Shown: positions 36,421-50,097 of the stretch, in pieces
Position numbering within the stretch: the first letter of the stretch is position 1
How the letters are laid out: each line of letters starts with the position of its first letter
From: Strigops habroptila
Taxonomy: Eukaryota > Chordata > Aves > Psittaciformes > Psittacidae
Length of the DNA stretch: 64,000 nucleotides
Direction of reading: 5' to 3'
NCBI RefSeq assembly: GCF_004027225.2
Contig: NC_044282.2
Span: 61,621,225-61,685,224, forward strand
Position numbers and translations under genes: made by a program
The notes under the pieces: generated by a model
What the model saw: only the letters and a program-made list of their open reading frames with translations
Databases searched by the model: none
What the model was told of the DNA's origin: nothing

Positions 36421-37655
36421 TATTCTGAGAAGCAGCGAAATATCTAGAAAACATTTATGAGTTAAGTTGCATTATCATGAGCTAACTGTATGATTCAGCA
36501 GCCAAATTACCCTTGAGTGTATAAATAGTGGAAAATTGGATAGGAATAGGCAAATCATATTCCATCTGGATATAGTACTGGTGTGTCTGCAAAGTTCTGT
36601 GGCTGTTTTTGGTATCAAAGGCAACAAAAATATGCTTGAAAATGGAGATAGTGCTAAGAAAAAGTATGAAAGTGATGAAGCATTAGAATATATGCACTTA
36701 GTGAACAATATGCAAAACTCCTTGAACCTCGTCTGACACCCTGATGCCTGCTAGAATGGCAACATGGTGGAACACAACTAATTTAAGAGATTGCTGGAGT
36801 GCATTTGGTGGTATTTTGAAATAGTTGGCTCATCCAGTGCCTCGGAGAGCTTTCCTGGATCTGTTCCTCTCAAAGAGCTAGCTGGGAGAGTGGTGTGGTC
36901 TGAGCTGCAATGGCTCTGAGACGTCAGAGCTCAAGATCCCAAGGGATGCAAGTAGCAGAATAAAGATGTCAGAATTCAGGACAGCAGAACCTTTCCAGGG
37001 AACTGAAAGGCAGGATCCCATGGGAGGATGCCCTGAAGGGTGAATAAACTCAGGTGAGCTTAGCTCATCTTCCAGGAAAACCTCCTCAAATTTCCTGATG
37101 TGCAGGAAACCAAGCAGGTATGACAGGTCACCAGCTTTGCTTAACAGCTTAATGGGGACATCCTGATGGAGCTCAAGCATGAAAAAAGGACTGTGTGCAG
37201 AAGGTGAAAGGGGGTTTGGGATACCCAGAAGGGATACAGGCAAGCAGAGGGCACATCAGGAAAGTTTAGCTTAGCTGGATTTGAAACTCCAAGGGATAAT
37301 AGGACAACAAGAACTTCCATAGGTACGTTGTCAGCAAAAGAAGATAAAATGTGGGTCTTCTGCTGGATGAGGCAGACAACTGATGAAGCACACAGGGAAA
37401 GGCTGAGGTGTGCTCTGTTGCTTTGCCTTGGTCTTTATTTGCATGATCTGCTCTAGCTAGGTGGTGATTTGGGGTGAGAGGTAGTACCCATGGCAGAGGA
37501 TTGTTTTGGACCAGAAGACAACAGTACTACTGCCCTGCCAGCGCAGATGTCTCAAATACTTCATGCCTCTTTACCAAAAAAAGCAAAATATTTCACTTCT
37601 CCTTTGTATCTCCACTAGTTCTCCCTGCTTTAACTCAGCCATATTGAATTAAATT

Positions 37656-37970
37656 TATAGAATCATAGAATCATGGAATGGTTTGGGTTGGAAGGGACCT
37701 TAAAGCTCATCCAGTTCCAACACCCTGCCACGGGCGGGAACACCTTCCACTAGAGCAGGTTGCTCTAAGCCCCTGTGTCCAACCTGGCCTTGAACACTGC
37801 CAGGGATGGGGCAGCCACAGCTTCTCTGGGCACCCTGTGCCAGGGCCTCAGCACCCTCACAGGGAACAACTTCTGCCTCAGATCTCATCTCAATCTCCCC
37901 TCTGTCAGGTTAAAGCCATTCCCCCTTGTCCTGTCCCTACAGGCCTTGTCAAAAGCCCCTCTCCAGCTTT
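37656..37970 (-). mobile_element. Young CR1 with the GACACAGGGG variant, 315 bp
   Basis: It starts TAGAATCATAGAATCATGG and stops within CCCTCTCCAGCTTTTA. CCCCTGTGTCC at about 37770 marks the 3-bp insertion sublineage. Confidence 0.93.
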
Positions 37971-40021
37971 TATACCTTTTTTTACTTTTTCTGTTTGGAG
38001 TTTGTCTTGATCTTGCTTTTGTAGTTGCTTTAGCCATGCTTCTTTTTATGGCATACAGTTGGGTAAGACAGTTTTGCCAGCCATTACACTGTACTGAAAT
38101 CCTGTCGATTCCCATAGTAGATGTTACAGTTTAGAGTCTGTTGGTATTCATTATATTCAGCTTTTTACATCTTGGCCATGAATTTGGGGATATAATTATT
38201 TTTGTCTCCTCTCAGTGTTTCTAGCCTGATTGCAGGTGCTCAATGTGAACACATACCCTGTGGCACTATGGGTGAGTTATCTGGTGATTTCTTCCCTCTC
38301 CCATTCCCCCTTTAGCTAAATTTTCTCTCTTTAATTCTTGCCGGTCACGTCTTTAAAAGTGGGCGTTTTTCAGTCTGATGTTAATGAATCACACGTTGGC
38401 AATGTTTTCCCTGACGTGATAAATGATTGTTCTGTTTGCTGCCTGATTAGTGAGCCACAAACTCCAAAATGTTGTATGTGGGTTTTGTGGGTTTTGTTGG
38501 TTTGGGGTTTTTTTGAAGATGTTTATTTTGAGAGCCATTACAGTCTATCCCCCAAATATCTTGGTCTTTATATATCTTAGGCTTTAACAGTTTGAAGGGA
38601 GTTAATATTTTTGCTAGTGAGCCTGAGCCCACTTGGGGTTTTTTTGCTTTTTGGGTCAGGCGTGAGGGGGGATGTTGGGGCTTTTTGGTCAAATTGGACA
38701 TCATGATCTAAGGTAGGCTCTGGAGCTTTATTTTGATTCAGAAGTTTCCAGCTATCTGGAGCCAGAAATCGGATGATGAATCTTTATAGAACACTTAATA
38801 AAGAGCTGAAGTTAGTCATCCTTGTGATTTTGGTGTACGATATTCTTTCAGGTATCAGCATAATATCTCTCTCTTACTCAAGGTGTCCTCTTTTCAGCAA
38901 CATTTAATACCGAGATCTTCATCATTTGGGACTATTAAAGAGACCGATACTCCTCTCAAACAGGGGCTGTTAATCCTACCCACATCCTGGTTTGGGAATT
39001 AGCCAGATTATCTCTGCAGTTTCAAATGGTTTCAAAAGAAGAACTTTCCTTCTTCCTGCTGTAAATCATTTCTGGGTGCTGCAGTTCTCTGTTATACAAC
39101 CACCATATTCTGCAGGAAAGATGGTCAAGTGAAATGATTCCTGTATGGAAAGGAATATTGTCTTTGCTGATGGCGTTGGAGATTATGTTGATTGATGGTT
39201 TCTTTCCTGAACTTTGGTTTGAGGCTGCTTTGGATTCCTTTTTTCTTTTGTTTTACTCTCTTGTAGGTCAGTAATGTACCATTTGTCATCAGTAGTGGAT
39301 TTTTCTACTAGCTGGAACAATTAGTCTTTGTTTGACATCCAGTGATAAATGGGAGAGGAGGGGAAAAAAGGGTAACAATGAATTTTGTTTCAGCGTTAGA
39401 CTTCAATGAAGTTGTGAGCATGCTGCTTGCTCACAAAGGGAAGTGATTTGTGGAATTTTTTCATGGACAATCTGTACATTTTCTTGTGAGAATGTAGCTG
39501 GATCTCAATCCCTGCAGTTTATCTGTACACTATGGGAATGAAATGAAAATCTACTGAGCATTCCAACCTCTCCCTAACATGAGGTCCTGTATTACCGTTG
39601 GTGTCTGAATGGGAGCAAGTGGTCAGACTGCCTCTGGTTTGTCCCCAAAACTGAACACAGTTCTCATTGCCTGCTCTGACTTTCCCTCCTGCCCAGGCTT
39701 CATTTCCAGACCGTGAGTACTGAAGGCTCAGTCTGGTCTGGGATTCTGTTCCTAACGAAGACTGTTAAAAAAGCCCTGCAAGCCCAGTTGTTTTTCATAC
39801 AAAGCAAACCCCAGATTTTATTAGCACATATTTGTGTATTGTTTCATCCGTGCATTGCTGTAAGGTTGAGGGCACCCTGACTGCTGGGATATTTAAGGGT
39901 TTTAACCTGGGTTTTAATTCTGATAGTAACATGGAAACTGTCACCTGGAAGACATTGGAAACACTTTTAAGGCTACCTGTGCCACCTTCGTTATTTCAAT
40001 AAAGGATATGGTTTTTTGCAG

Positions 40022-40183
40022 GTATTCAGAACGAAGCCTGACAAAATGTATTGGGATAACAATAGAGACCAGACCAGATTACTGCCTGAAGCGGCATTTA
40101 AGTGACATGTTATCCTACGGCTGCACACGGCTGGAGATTGGAGTGCAGAGTGTGTACGAGGATGTGGCCAGGGACACCAACAG
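40022..40183 (+). CDS. ELP3: ELP3 exon 8, residues 206-259
   Basis: The exon resumes codon 206 after TTGCAG. It encodes [20 protein letters not shown], then the HLSDML segment and [19 protein letters not shown]. The IETRPD and EIGVQS strands are conserved core strands of the radical SAM barrel. The join to exon 7, 21.4 kb away, is exact to the base, so the long intron is not an assembly misjoin that breaks the frame. Confidence 0.97.
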
Positions 40184-43063
40184 GTGAGGACAAAGCTTCG
40201 GTGCAAAGCTGAGCGTGGCTGCTCACTGTGTGCTTTCTGGAATACTCTCGAGTAGTGTGTCTTGAGCTGTTTGCTTCAACACACATTTAACACTGAATGG
40301 TGAAACATTTGGCACATTTCCTTGTTTGTGTGGCCATATGTCTATTAAGAAAAACTAGTAAACCACAGTGGCTTCCTGTATTTCTTCGTGATATTGTGTA
40401 GACCGTGGCTTGAGAAAATGGAGTTACTTGTGATGCTTTATTTTAAACTTGTATTCTTTTTCTGTATTATACACCTTTTTTTTTTTTAATTGCTTCATGA
40501 GTAAATGCAGTTTTATAAAGTAGAATGTGTGCTTAGAGCTCATAGTTCTTGTCCTACATAATTCATAATCTATAGGCTTGAGAAGATACAGCACAGTATA
40601 ATCTATTGGAGGTGCTGAACCAGCAAATAGCATGTCCTCTGCACCAGATACTTTTTTCTGCTGAGTATTGGAGAGGGGCGATGACTCTGGCAAGTACAGA
40701 GGGTGAGATGTAGCCAGAAACAACTCCTGTTGATAGATTGACCACAGTCATTCTGGGCATACAGTATCTCTAGGGATTGTAAAATATATTTGCAAGAGGC
40801 CTGTGATTTATTTGTTGTCATCTGGGACCTGTGGCCAAAAGAACAGTTGTCCTGCATAGGAGAGCATGCAGTATATTGTTCATCCCACCCCTTACAGGCA
40901 AGTAAGCTGATCTCTTTCTTTTTTTTTTTCTTCCAAGTCTGATAATTCTGTTGAGATTTTTGAAAGAAGTCATTTTTCTTTTGTTTTTTTTCACTCCTGA
41001 CATTCATTCAACTTGCCTTCATTCTTACTCCATATTCCAGTCACATACCAAAGATGTTTAATAACCGTAATCATACGTAATGACAGAGAGATTATGGTTC
41101 AATAAGCAAAGCACATTTTTGTTAATGCCTACCTTAAAGGCAGTAGTGCAAAACTGAAAATGTTGGGACGTTTGCTTTAGAGACTCAAAGAAAGAATCCA
41201 AAATGAGTTGCTCCCTGTGGATTTAGCTGTAGTATTGCCCATGCATTGGAAGTGCGGGATGTCACTACTATGAAATGGTCAGGCTCTAGGTCTTAGTAGA
41301 CAGGAAGAGCCATTTGTTGAGTAGTCCGAGAGTTAAGAGCTAATATTTATAGATGATGCTTTCCTCCTCTAGATGTCAGAGCTTTCCAAAGGAATAGATC
41401 CATACTAAGGAATGTAGCTAGATCTCACTCTTAGGCTAGATGTATATTTACAGTTCATTCTGACACAGATTGTAAATTTAACAATTAATTTCTCTTCAGC
41501 TCTTAAAATCTTTCTTCCACCTAAAATCTTTTAAAGCTGTTCTATCCTGTGGTGGAACTTTAAAACCTCGCTTAGCTATCAGTTCAGTCATCTTCAGTTT
41601 TCCTCCAGTTTCGTGTGTCACATCACAGCTGGTACCATAAATCATTCACAGCTGTATGTCACTTTTGGCTTGTACATTTGCTACTGCACCCCTGCTTTCC
41701 TCCTGATGAAGAAGAAGAATGAAGACCGGATATTAGAGAAAAATTCTTCACTGAAAGGGTGATCAGGCTTTGGAACAGGCTTCCCAGGGAAGTGGTGGAA
41801 TCACCATCCCTGGAAGTGTTCACAAACTGTGTAGATGAGGCCCTTCGTGACTTGGGTTAGTGGCGGTCTTGGCAGTCCTGAGGTAAAGGTTGTATTTGGT
41901 GATCTCAAAGGTTTTTTCCTACCTAGTTGATTCTAAGTAGTGTATTACTGACTTGACTTCACTCAGAGGTAATGCTGTATAGAATTACAATTTTAAAGGC
42001 ACTTCTCAAAGCTGCTTGCAGAATTCCTAAACGGCTTTGCTGCAGGCTCTCTCAGAGCAGGGAAGGTGCAGGCTGCTCACTCAAACACCTCCCTCCAACT
42101 TTTTAGAACAAAAAATTAGAGTATACTTTCAGAGAAGGGTGATTCAGGTTTCTCTTTCTCTTGAAACGACCTCATTTTGCTTCTGTTCTCCTGTTTTGTG
42201 GGGGATGTGTTTTGACTTTAAACTTTTAATATTTTGCTTGTAGCAAAATGTCAGATTACAACCAATTAGGCTAACTGTTTGGAAATTACTTTCTATTATG
42301 TTCCATAAGTCATTAGTGAGATTTTTGAGTGCTTTTGGTGGCTGTGAGGCAGAAAAATATTCAAGAACGGATCTAGGCATCAAATAATCAAGTTATTGAT
42401 GCAGCTCAAATTCCACTTTTAATAAGAAAATAATTTTTATTTATGAAGCAAGTCTCCATTTACTCCCCTCAGGCTGCTCAAGGTCTTGAGTAATACTGTC
42501 CTTGAAGAGTGTCAGAAAAACACTGTAATACTTCTGAGAAAAAAACCCAAAACTACCGTCATAAAACTGCATGTAGGAATTTAATGAAAGCAGAATCTGC
42601 CAGATGAGAGGAAGGTAGACGTCCTTAAAACAAGGGAAGTGGCTGTTTGGTTGGGTTCACATCGGGTCTCAGCAAAAGGTGTGCATTTGTGCAGATGCCC
42701 AGATGGCATTAATTTTTCACCCAAGGACTATGGAGGAGAAAAAGAGTCACCTGCTGAGGTAATATATTGGTAAGGAATTCCAAAAGATGGGATGAACTGG
42801 TGTGAAAGTGTGATGGGAAGAAATTGGCGGTTGGAGAGAGAAGGTAGCAGATGCTGAGGAGATAGAAATGTCCAGAAATGTCAGCCAGTAGTGGATGAGC
42901 CCTTCCAGCTGGGGAAAAGCAAAACTGAATGAAGTTTAGTGTAGTTTACTTTGTTAGCAGCCATGTTCCAAACTCAATCCTTCTCACTTCCTAGTGACTA
43001 ATCTCAACGTAACACAGTATGTCTTTTTCTATGTGATCCTGAATCTCTTTTCTCTCTCCCTAG
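40184..43063 (+). other. ELP3: ELP3 intron 8
   Basis: One old CR1 3' end lies at 41725-41938. A T-rich run (about 40915-40935) and otherwise unique sequence fill the rest. Confidence 0.9.
41725..41938 (+). mobile_element. Old CR1 3' end of the CTCAAAGGTCTTTTCC type, intron 8
   Basis: AAAATTCTTCACTGAAAGGG and GGCTTTGGAACAGGCTTCCC lead to TTTGGTGATCTCAAAGG and TTGATTCTAA. It is the only copy of this type in the window. Confidence 0.78.
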
Positions 43064-43190
43064 AGGTCACACCGTGAAGGCCGTGTGTGAGTCTTTCCAC
43101 TTAGCCAAGGATGCCGGGTTCAAAGTGGTGGCGCACATGATGCCTGATCTACCAAACATGGGGCTTGAAAGGGACATGGACCAGTTTGTT
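43064..43190 (+). CDS. ELP3: ELP3 exon 9, residues 260-302
   Basis: The exon follows CCCTAG and ends before GTGAGT. It encodes [20 protein letters not shown], then [20 protein letters not shown] and FV. It forms the next strands and helices of the radical SAM barrel. It ends in phase 0 before the 17.5 kb intron 9. Confidence 0.97.
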
Positions 43191-43574
43191 GTGAGTACAG
43201 CTTAAAATAATGGGGAGTTTCTAGTGTGTTCCAGCTTTTTCATCTGATGCTACTTCTCTTTCTTAGCTATTAGTTATAATCCAGGCCAGAATTGTTTCTT
43301 AAGGACAAATAATTTAAAATTCATTTTTGAAGGTGGAGGGTGAGAAAGATTTGTTGAACTACTTCATCCAGAAAATTATATCCTTGCCTCATGAAAGACT
43401 GAGTCACTCGGGTCTCTGTGGAATATAGCTCTTCCGATATTAACCAGGGCTCTTAGTTTTTCCAAGGTGGTTTTCTTTCCTTGGATTTAGAATAGTGCAT
43501 GATTCAAAGTTAAAAGCATACTATCTCAAAGGTACTTAATTGCAGAATAGAGTGTATAGGTGTATTATATAGCA

Positions 43575-43641
43575 TCTCTGTTCTTGGCTCGGTGCTATTC
43601 AATATCTATCAATGATGTAGAAAAAAGTATAAAATTATTTC
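43575..43641 (+). mobile_element. Ancient LINE reverse-transcriptase relic, intron 9
   Basis: VLGSVLFNIY is followed, after a frameshift, by SINDVEKSIK, matching the conserved LGPVLFNIFINDLDEGI region of CR1-like RT. It is 70 bp only and has no recognisable 3' end. Confidence 0.5.
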
Positions 43642-44372
43642 TAGAGAAATTGAAATGAGGAATAAAGAGCAAATGTAAACAGTGCAGGGAATTAACCACT
43701 TCATCTGGTAGCCTGGTGGATTTTTTTTCCATAATTTCTTTTGTTTGTTAAGTCATATTGTTCTTTTGGTTTTTTTAAATAGTGTGAAAACTCCCGTCAC
43801 AACACAGGAATCCCAGGTATATTCCTGTGCAAGGTCAGACTAGGTGCTTCCAGGCACTAAAAAGCTATTGGTGTAATGGAATATATTGGTCAGAAGTACA
43901 GGCAGAAAGCAACAGTTTATCTTGGTACAGTGCAAACACACACGCCTGGAAAGAACTAATTGAAAATGCAGTTGTACAGTACATGAAGGCAATTCTGAAA
44001 CCTCGATAGGTACTTTTTTTAAGGGGTTCCGTGCAGAATTCCTTGAGCTCTTCATAAATGTAGTATCATAGTACTTAGCAGATCATACGTTCATGTGACA
44101 AAGTGAGAGGCTGGGGCAAAGGGATGTGCACAAAACTAGAGGTGAAGGCAGTGAGAGACTCAAAATCAACTCAAAATTCCTGCCCTAGACGCTCCTGGGT
44201 TGCTTCTGGATTAATGTCTTAGAGTGCTGGAGCAGGTAGAGGGTGGACATCACATTAGCAGTGTTTTCAGAGAATTACTTGTGATGCAGCGTAGGGGAGA
44301 ACTTGGAGTCCCTTACGTAGTATCTCATGAAGTTGCAGCTGTATCTTTAGATATATATCTCATATCTATATA

Positions 44373-44842
44373 CATGGACCTGTTGGACTGAGTTCAGAGG
44401 AGGCCACAAAGAAGCTCTGAGAGCTGGAGCACCTCTGCTATGGAGACAGGCTGAGAGAGCCGAGTTTTTCAGCCTGGAGAAGAGAAGGCTCCAGGGAGAC
44501 CTGAGAGCAGCTTCCAGTGCCTAAAGAGACCAACAAGAAAGCTGGAGAGGGGCTTTTGACAAGGGCCTGTAGGGACAGGACAGGGGGGAATGGCTTTAAC
44601 CTGACAGAGGGGAGATTGAGATGAGATCTGAGGAAGAAGACCCCAAGAGCGTGGTGAGGCCCTGGCACAGGGTGCCCAGAGAAGCTGTGGCTGCCCCATC
44701 CCTGGCAGTGTTCAAGGCCAGGTTGGACACAGGGGCTTGGAGCAACCTGGTCTAGTGGAAGGTGTCCCTGCCATGGCAGGGGGTTGGAACTGGATGAGCT
44801 TTAAGGTCCCTTCCAGCCCCAAAAATTCTATGATTCTATGAT
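44373..44842 (+). mobile_element. Young CR1 with the GACACAGGGG variant, 470 bp
   Basis: It runs from ACATGGACCTGTTGGACTG to ATTCTATGATTCTATG. About 20 bp around AGGAAGAAG/ACCCCAAGAGCG at 44640 are rearranged compared with its relatives. GGACACAGGGGCTTGG is at about 44725. Confidence 0.93.
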
Positions 44843-46223
44843 GTGTATCTCATGAAGTTCTGTGTCTTTTATGGGCCTGCCCTTAGGGAAGTAGTATTAG
44901 GCTGGAGAGAATTTGTGGTGGAAGAGCAATACTGTCAAAAAGATCTAAAGAGTTAACCTTGGGTAAGACCAAGCAGAGAAGACAGAGTAATCTAAGGTAT
45001 TTAGAAGATGTAAAACTGAAGAGGGAAGAATTCAAGGCAGAATTACAAGCTAATATCGAAAGTATTTAGTGATTATTATTCTTTGCTGCTTATCCATGAT
45101 AAATGGCTAAGGTTTTCCCACTGTCTGATCTGGAGTTACTCCTCTTTCATTGCAAGAGATTTGGAGAGTCTGTTTAAAAGGTATAGCTTCAAGTGATGCT
45201 GAACTATCTCCAGTTTCTGTAGACCAGCAAGCTCCCCTGCTTGTTAGAGGAAGGCTGATGCCATGCTGTATTTTGTCCATATATTTATGACAATTTTTGC
45301 AGAAATAGAAGAGGCAGAAGGCAAAGTTTCCGGAAAGAGGAGACAAGAACGTGGTGATAAGGCTGGAATTGTGAAAGGGGGGATTAAAAGAAAGCTGGGA
45401 AAATAGTTGAGCATGGAAAAGCAAGAGAAGGAGAAAACAGAGCAGAGAATGTCAACTGGTTTAGACTATTTCTGCCAGAGAAATCTCTTGTCGTTGGAGC
45501 TTGGAAAACCAATGCTGATGGCGGGCCAGCTGTGGGACATGGTGGGATGGGAAATGTGAGAGTAGGTGAGAATGAGGCCTGAAGAGAATTAAGAAATTTT
45601 TCAATTTAGAAAAGGAAGGGATAAGGTAAGATCAGAATTTTTTTCTACAACTGGCAAAAAGGCTGATTGAAGGGCCAGGAAAGAGAAATGCTCAGCAGGG
45701 GATTAAGAAAACCTAAGGTGATAGTTTAAGAGGGGGAATTCAAGACTACAGAGGGGGTGAATACCAAGTGACAGCCCTGTTAATCAGTTCAGAAATTTGA
45801 AGCAGGACTTGCAGATCAAATTAAGATTAGATGCCAGTGAACATACAGATGAGGAGTTGGAGGATGAGTAATCAGTGTGGAGGATGAAGCCCTCGAGAAA
45901 CAATATGAATGCTGCAGAGTGTGGAAGAAAAATAGGAGTTGGAGGCAAGCTGGTGGGGAAAAGGTGATAGATCACATCAACATGGAGAAGAATTATTCCT
46001 GTGTTGTTTTGAAGAAAAGAAAGTATGAGAAAGAGGAGAAGAAGGAATCAAAAATGCTTGTGTTAGAGAGGTCTGCAGGGTCCCCACCTTGACCTGAGAC
46101 CAGACAGCACACATAAAAAGACCTGTGTGAAGGAGATGGCTGTGAAGTTGCTGCCTAGCTAAGTGATCACCATGCCTTTCAGGAAATGGAGCTGCAGGGA
46201 ATGAGTGGAGAGGTTGTGGATCG

Positions 46224-46477
46224 TAGCATCACAGAATGGTTTGGGTTGGAAGGGACCTTAAAGCTCATCTAGTTCCAACCCCCCGCCACGGGCAGGGACA
46301 CCTTCCACTAGAGCAGGTTGCTCCAAGCCCCTGTGTCCAACCTGGCCTTGAACACTGCGAGGGATGGGGCAGCCACAGCTTCTCTGGGCACCCTGTGCCA
46401 CGGCCTCAGCACCCTCACAGGGAACAACTTCTTCCTCAGATCTCATCTCAATCTCCCCTCTGTCACTTTAAAGCCCT
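46224..46477 (-). mobile_element. Young CR1 with the GACACAGGGG variant, 255 bp
   Basis: It starts AGCATCACAGAATGGTTTGG and stops at CTGTCACTTTAAAGCCC. CCCCTGTGTCC lies at about 46329. Confidence 0.93.
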
Positions 46478-49400
46478 TGATCACTGTGATGTGTTTCAAG
46501 ATGGACTGGTAAACAGGAGACCTCTGTCCTCTTCCCTTTACCTTCTCCTATGCTTTTCTGATCCTGTTTTAAATGCATCATAGCTTATTTTTAAAAGATC
46601 TTCTGTCTTAAATAGGAGAGAATAAAGGGTAAAAGCATCTCTCTTTTTTCCTTTTTTTTATTATTTCCCTCTGGAGTCCGGCACTGGTGAACATAATAGA
46701 AGTATTTAGCAGGCAATAATTCCTTCTTTCTCAGGGATTCAGCTAGATAGTACATTCTCTATTTCCCACCTTAAAATTTTTTATGATCATTTTGAGTTGA
46801 ACAACTTATTTATATGTTGTGCTGTATAAATGTTAGCCCATGATTGTAAATATTTAGACGCTTCTACTACATAAAAATAATGCGAGAGCAAAGAGAGGAA
46901 CGAAGTGGAGAGCATCTGTTGCATTCTTGCAACAGTACTGAGCTGTTCATGAGCAACAGGAGTGCTCTTTTATGCAGTGTTCTCCTAAAATGTATCATCA
47001 CCTTAGAAGATACCTTTGGCTTTCGGGACAAAAACACCTGTGGCTTATCAAGGATCTTTATAGATCTTTGATTCTGCAGTACTTCAGAATAGTTTGGAAA
47101 AGATAACTTTATTTGTTGTGATACTAACCTCCTTTCTAGCCATGTGCTTTTCAGACCAGGGAAAGGTAGGACAACCAAGGAACCAAGCTGACTTTAAAAG
47201 GAGGTCTAAGCACCTTGCCTTCATTACCAGTTGATATATTAAATACAGGGGCTTCTCCTGGGAGGATAATAACTTGCTGATTGTGCTGACTGTGTACTAA
47301 AAATACTGGGTGCTTCTTCAAATTGAACAGGTAATTATGGTTTCAAGACTAACATTTTTTCTGTCCCGTATGACCTATTGATTTTGAAACATTTCCTGCT
47401 TCTTCTGTCCAGCAGCTAGGATGCTCATCGGTTGCTCCTTTGCAAGCGTATCTAGGTTTTCAAAGTTGTGTGTGTGTATAGCAAAGGTTTTCCTGGACAG
47501 TTTATTGATAATTACCCAAAACATTAGTTTATTGATGGGATTATATTAAATGTGTTTCATTATATGTATATATAATTTTTTACAGTAAGTAGGAAATGCC
47601 TGGCTTCATCATGAAAAGTATTAGTTACTTTTTTTAAGGAGAGTGGATGTACTAGTCCTGTGTCCTGTTATGTTGTGCTTCTCCACTCCCTCCCCCATCA
47701 TGCCTCTTTTCTTCCCTTATTATTGATTCTTTTTATAGCCTCAGAGGATTTCCTTTCTACTTCAGGTCTTTCCACCCCATTCCACATATAGGGAAAGCGC
47801 TGCAGGGAGGGAGTATGCTCTGCTGCCTCCCACTACCCATGTGGCTGTGCCAGGAGTGTCAGGTAGTGTACATCTGCATACACACGCTGCTACTTACTGT
47901 TGGCAAATGCAAGCATAACAGATAAGACTGATTCGCAGTGCCTCACGTAGCAGGTGGTCGGAGAAAGCAATTAGAATAATAGCTAGAATAAATCAAGGAC
48001 TCAGCGGGAATAATGGAATTGTTACCAGAGCAGGCACCTCATTCTGTGGAACGCGATAAACACTCAGCTTTGCTGCTGAACCACGAGAGAGATGAGGTGA
48101 CTCTAGGGGTAAATGGTTGGGAGGATTCATGAATCACACTTGCCAACAGGGCTACCAAGCAGAACTTAGGATTTAAGCAAAAACTCTAGGAGGCTAAAGA
48201 ATTCCCAGGATGCTGTTACTAAATTCGTCATTCTGTTTCTGCAGAGCCACTCAGTGGCAGTAGTGTAATCAACAAAGTTTATCTGCTCTAGGATAAGTAT
48301 TACTAAGTAATGTATTTATTAGTGGAGATGATATTGCAATGTTTGCCTTTGTTTTATATTTATGGTCTTTGCCTAAGCATGATTTACTGTTGCTGTTCCT
48401 CCTGGTCTTCCAGGAGGGATGGCTGCAAGCCCATCTCAAACAACTCTGAAGACCTTTCATAGATGAATTAAATCTGGGGAGCAGAAAAAAAGAAAGGAAA
48501 CAGGAAGGAGAGCCAGAAGATCAGAAATTTCAAGTGTGGGAAGTGTCAGGGGAAGTGTCATAGCAAGTTGCTGGCAGAACCCATCAGCTCTGAAGGCACG
48601 TGGGAGCTGGCGGATGCAGCCCGGAAATATCAGATAGGCCTCCAGTTGTTGAGAAGCTCTTTTTCCATGAGGAGATCTGTGAGGAGGTCCTGTGGCTTTT
48701 CTCTGTCTATCTAAAGTCTCGCATAAATAAAATGATGAGGGTAAAAGCATAGGCAGGACTATTTAATAGTCAGTATTGGAGACAAATACCAGGCTGAAGG
48801 GCTTTTTGGTTCGATTCAGCAGAGCCATTCTTGTGTTCTTCAAATAAAATGCAATCATTGAATGATTTTAGTCTGGTGAAAATTCCTTTTCTTACAGTCA
48901 TATGTCAGGCTAGATTTTTTTTTTCCTGAAAGAATTGCAAAATAAGCTTTTCCCAGAAATAGACCAATTTTAGTGAAATGCCTGATGCGCCTGTGATCTA
49001 AGTGTAAGTTGTGCAGAGGGGTCTATCCTTTTCTTGAACATGAGAGAGAAAAGTAACAGTCAAGTAATGCAGGGGTAATGCAAGTGTCCTTTCTCTTTGC
49101 AACGTATTTGACGTTGTAAAACTTCAAATACTGTTGTATCACCTTTAGCTGTAAATAAGGAGATAGTTTTCCTGAGGGCTCTCATTTTCATCAAGGAGAT
49201 TAAATTCATAATTAAACTAATATATTGCACCTCAATCAGGAGCTTTTAATAACTGTAATAAAGGGCAGTTAAACTGCTGATCTACATTGATTTTTACTCC
49301 TTTGGGAAGAGAGTTATCTGTGTTTCTAAATAGAGCTCTGAAAGGTTTTGTGGGGTAAATGATTTCCCTTTCAATTCCTACTAAACATCTCATTGAGACG

Positions 49401-50097
49401 CTGTTATTTGCAGGTAGCCAGCATTACCTCTGTAAATTTGTCTTTTTTTTTTTCTCATGGCACATTTACAGAAATAGATTAGACAGTATTTAATGATCAG
49501 TCCTTCAGTTACTAGATAGAGCTTCTCTTGGAGCTTTAGTAAATGTTAGTGCTAAAAAACCCTTGACTTTGGAAACAATTATAGTTCCATGAACTATGAC
49601 CAACACCATGGTAATTTTTATGTTAATGCAAATCATGATAGTAAGGGATAAGCTATTTTTGGAAACTATTTTCGAAGATAATTGCATTCATATTTCTCTG
49701 GATAAAATATCTAGATAAAGCCCCAGTGTGTGCCCACTTCTGCAGATGGTGGAGTTGTGCACACAAAGCTTCTCTCCCACTCCAGCATATGTGTGTAAAT
49801 AACTTTCATGTGCTCGCTAGGTGTGTTTGCTGCATCTCTGGGTATGTTTCCTATAAAGTGGGTTAAACTTCTCTCTAGGTATGTGGAGTGTAGGAAAGAA
49901 GTAGAAGTTAAAGCTGCAGCCCTCGGTGTGACAATGTGCAGGAGCAGAATACCTGAATCCATTGAATAGTTTAGGTAAAACTGGTCCTTCAGCTTCTGCA
50001 TCATCTGGGGACCCATGCGCAATGTGGAAAATGCAAAGGATGGGATTTCAGTAGTGGCCTGATCTTTTCTACTTTCCACTGTAGAAATAATACATAT

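Larger units (their letters stand above)
18602..40021 (+). other. ELP3: ELP3 intron 7 (21.4 kb)
   Basis: It holds thirteen or more CR1 pieces, listed separately. Stretches without recognised features are 18602-21330, 21425-22181, 22507-23451, 24293-25520, 25629-27224, 27747-30249, 31926-34208, 34622-36270, 36421-37655 and 37971-40021. Between two minus-strand copies, about 31305-31384 shows a short plus-strand piece (GATATGATAGAGATCTG and on) resembling the end of a CR1 reading frame. I saw no nested gene or exon. Confidence 0.85.
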
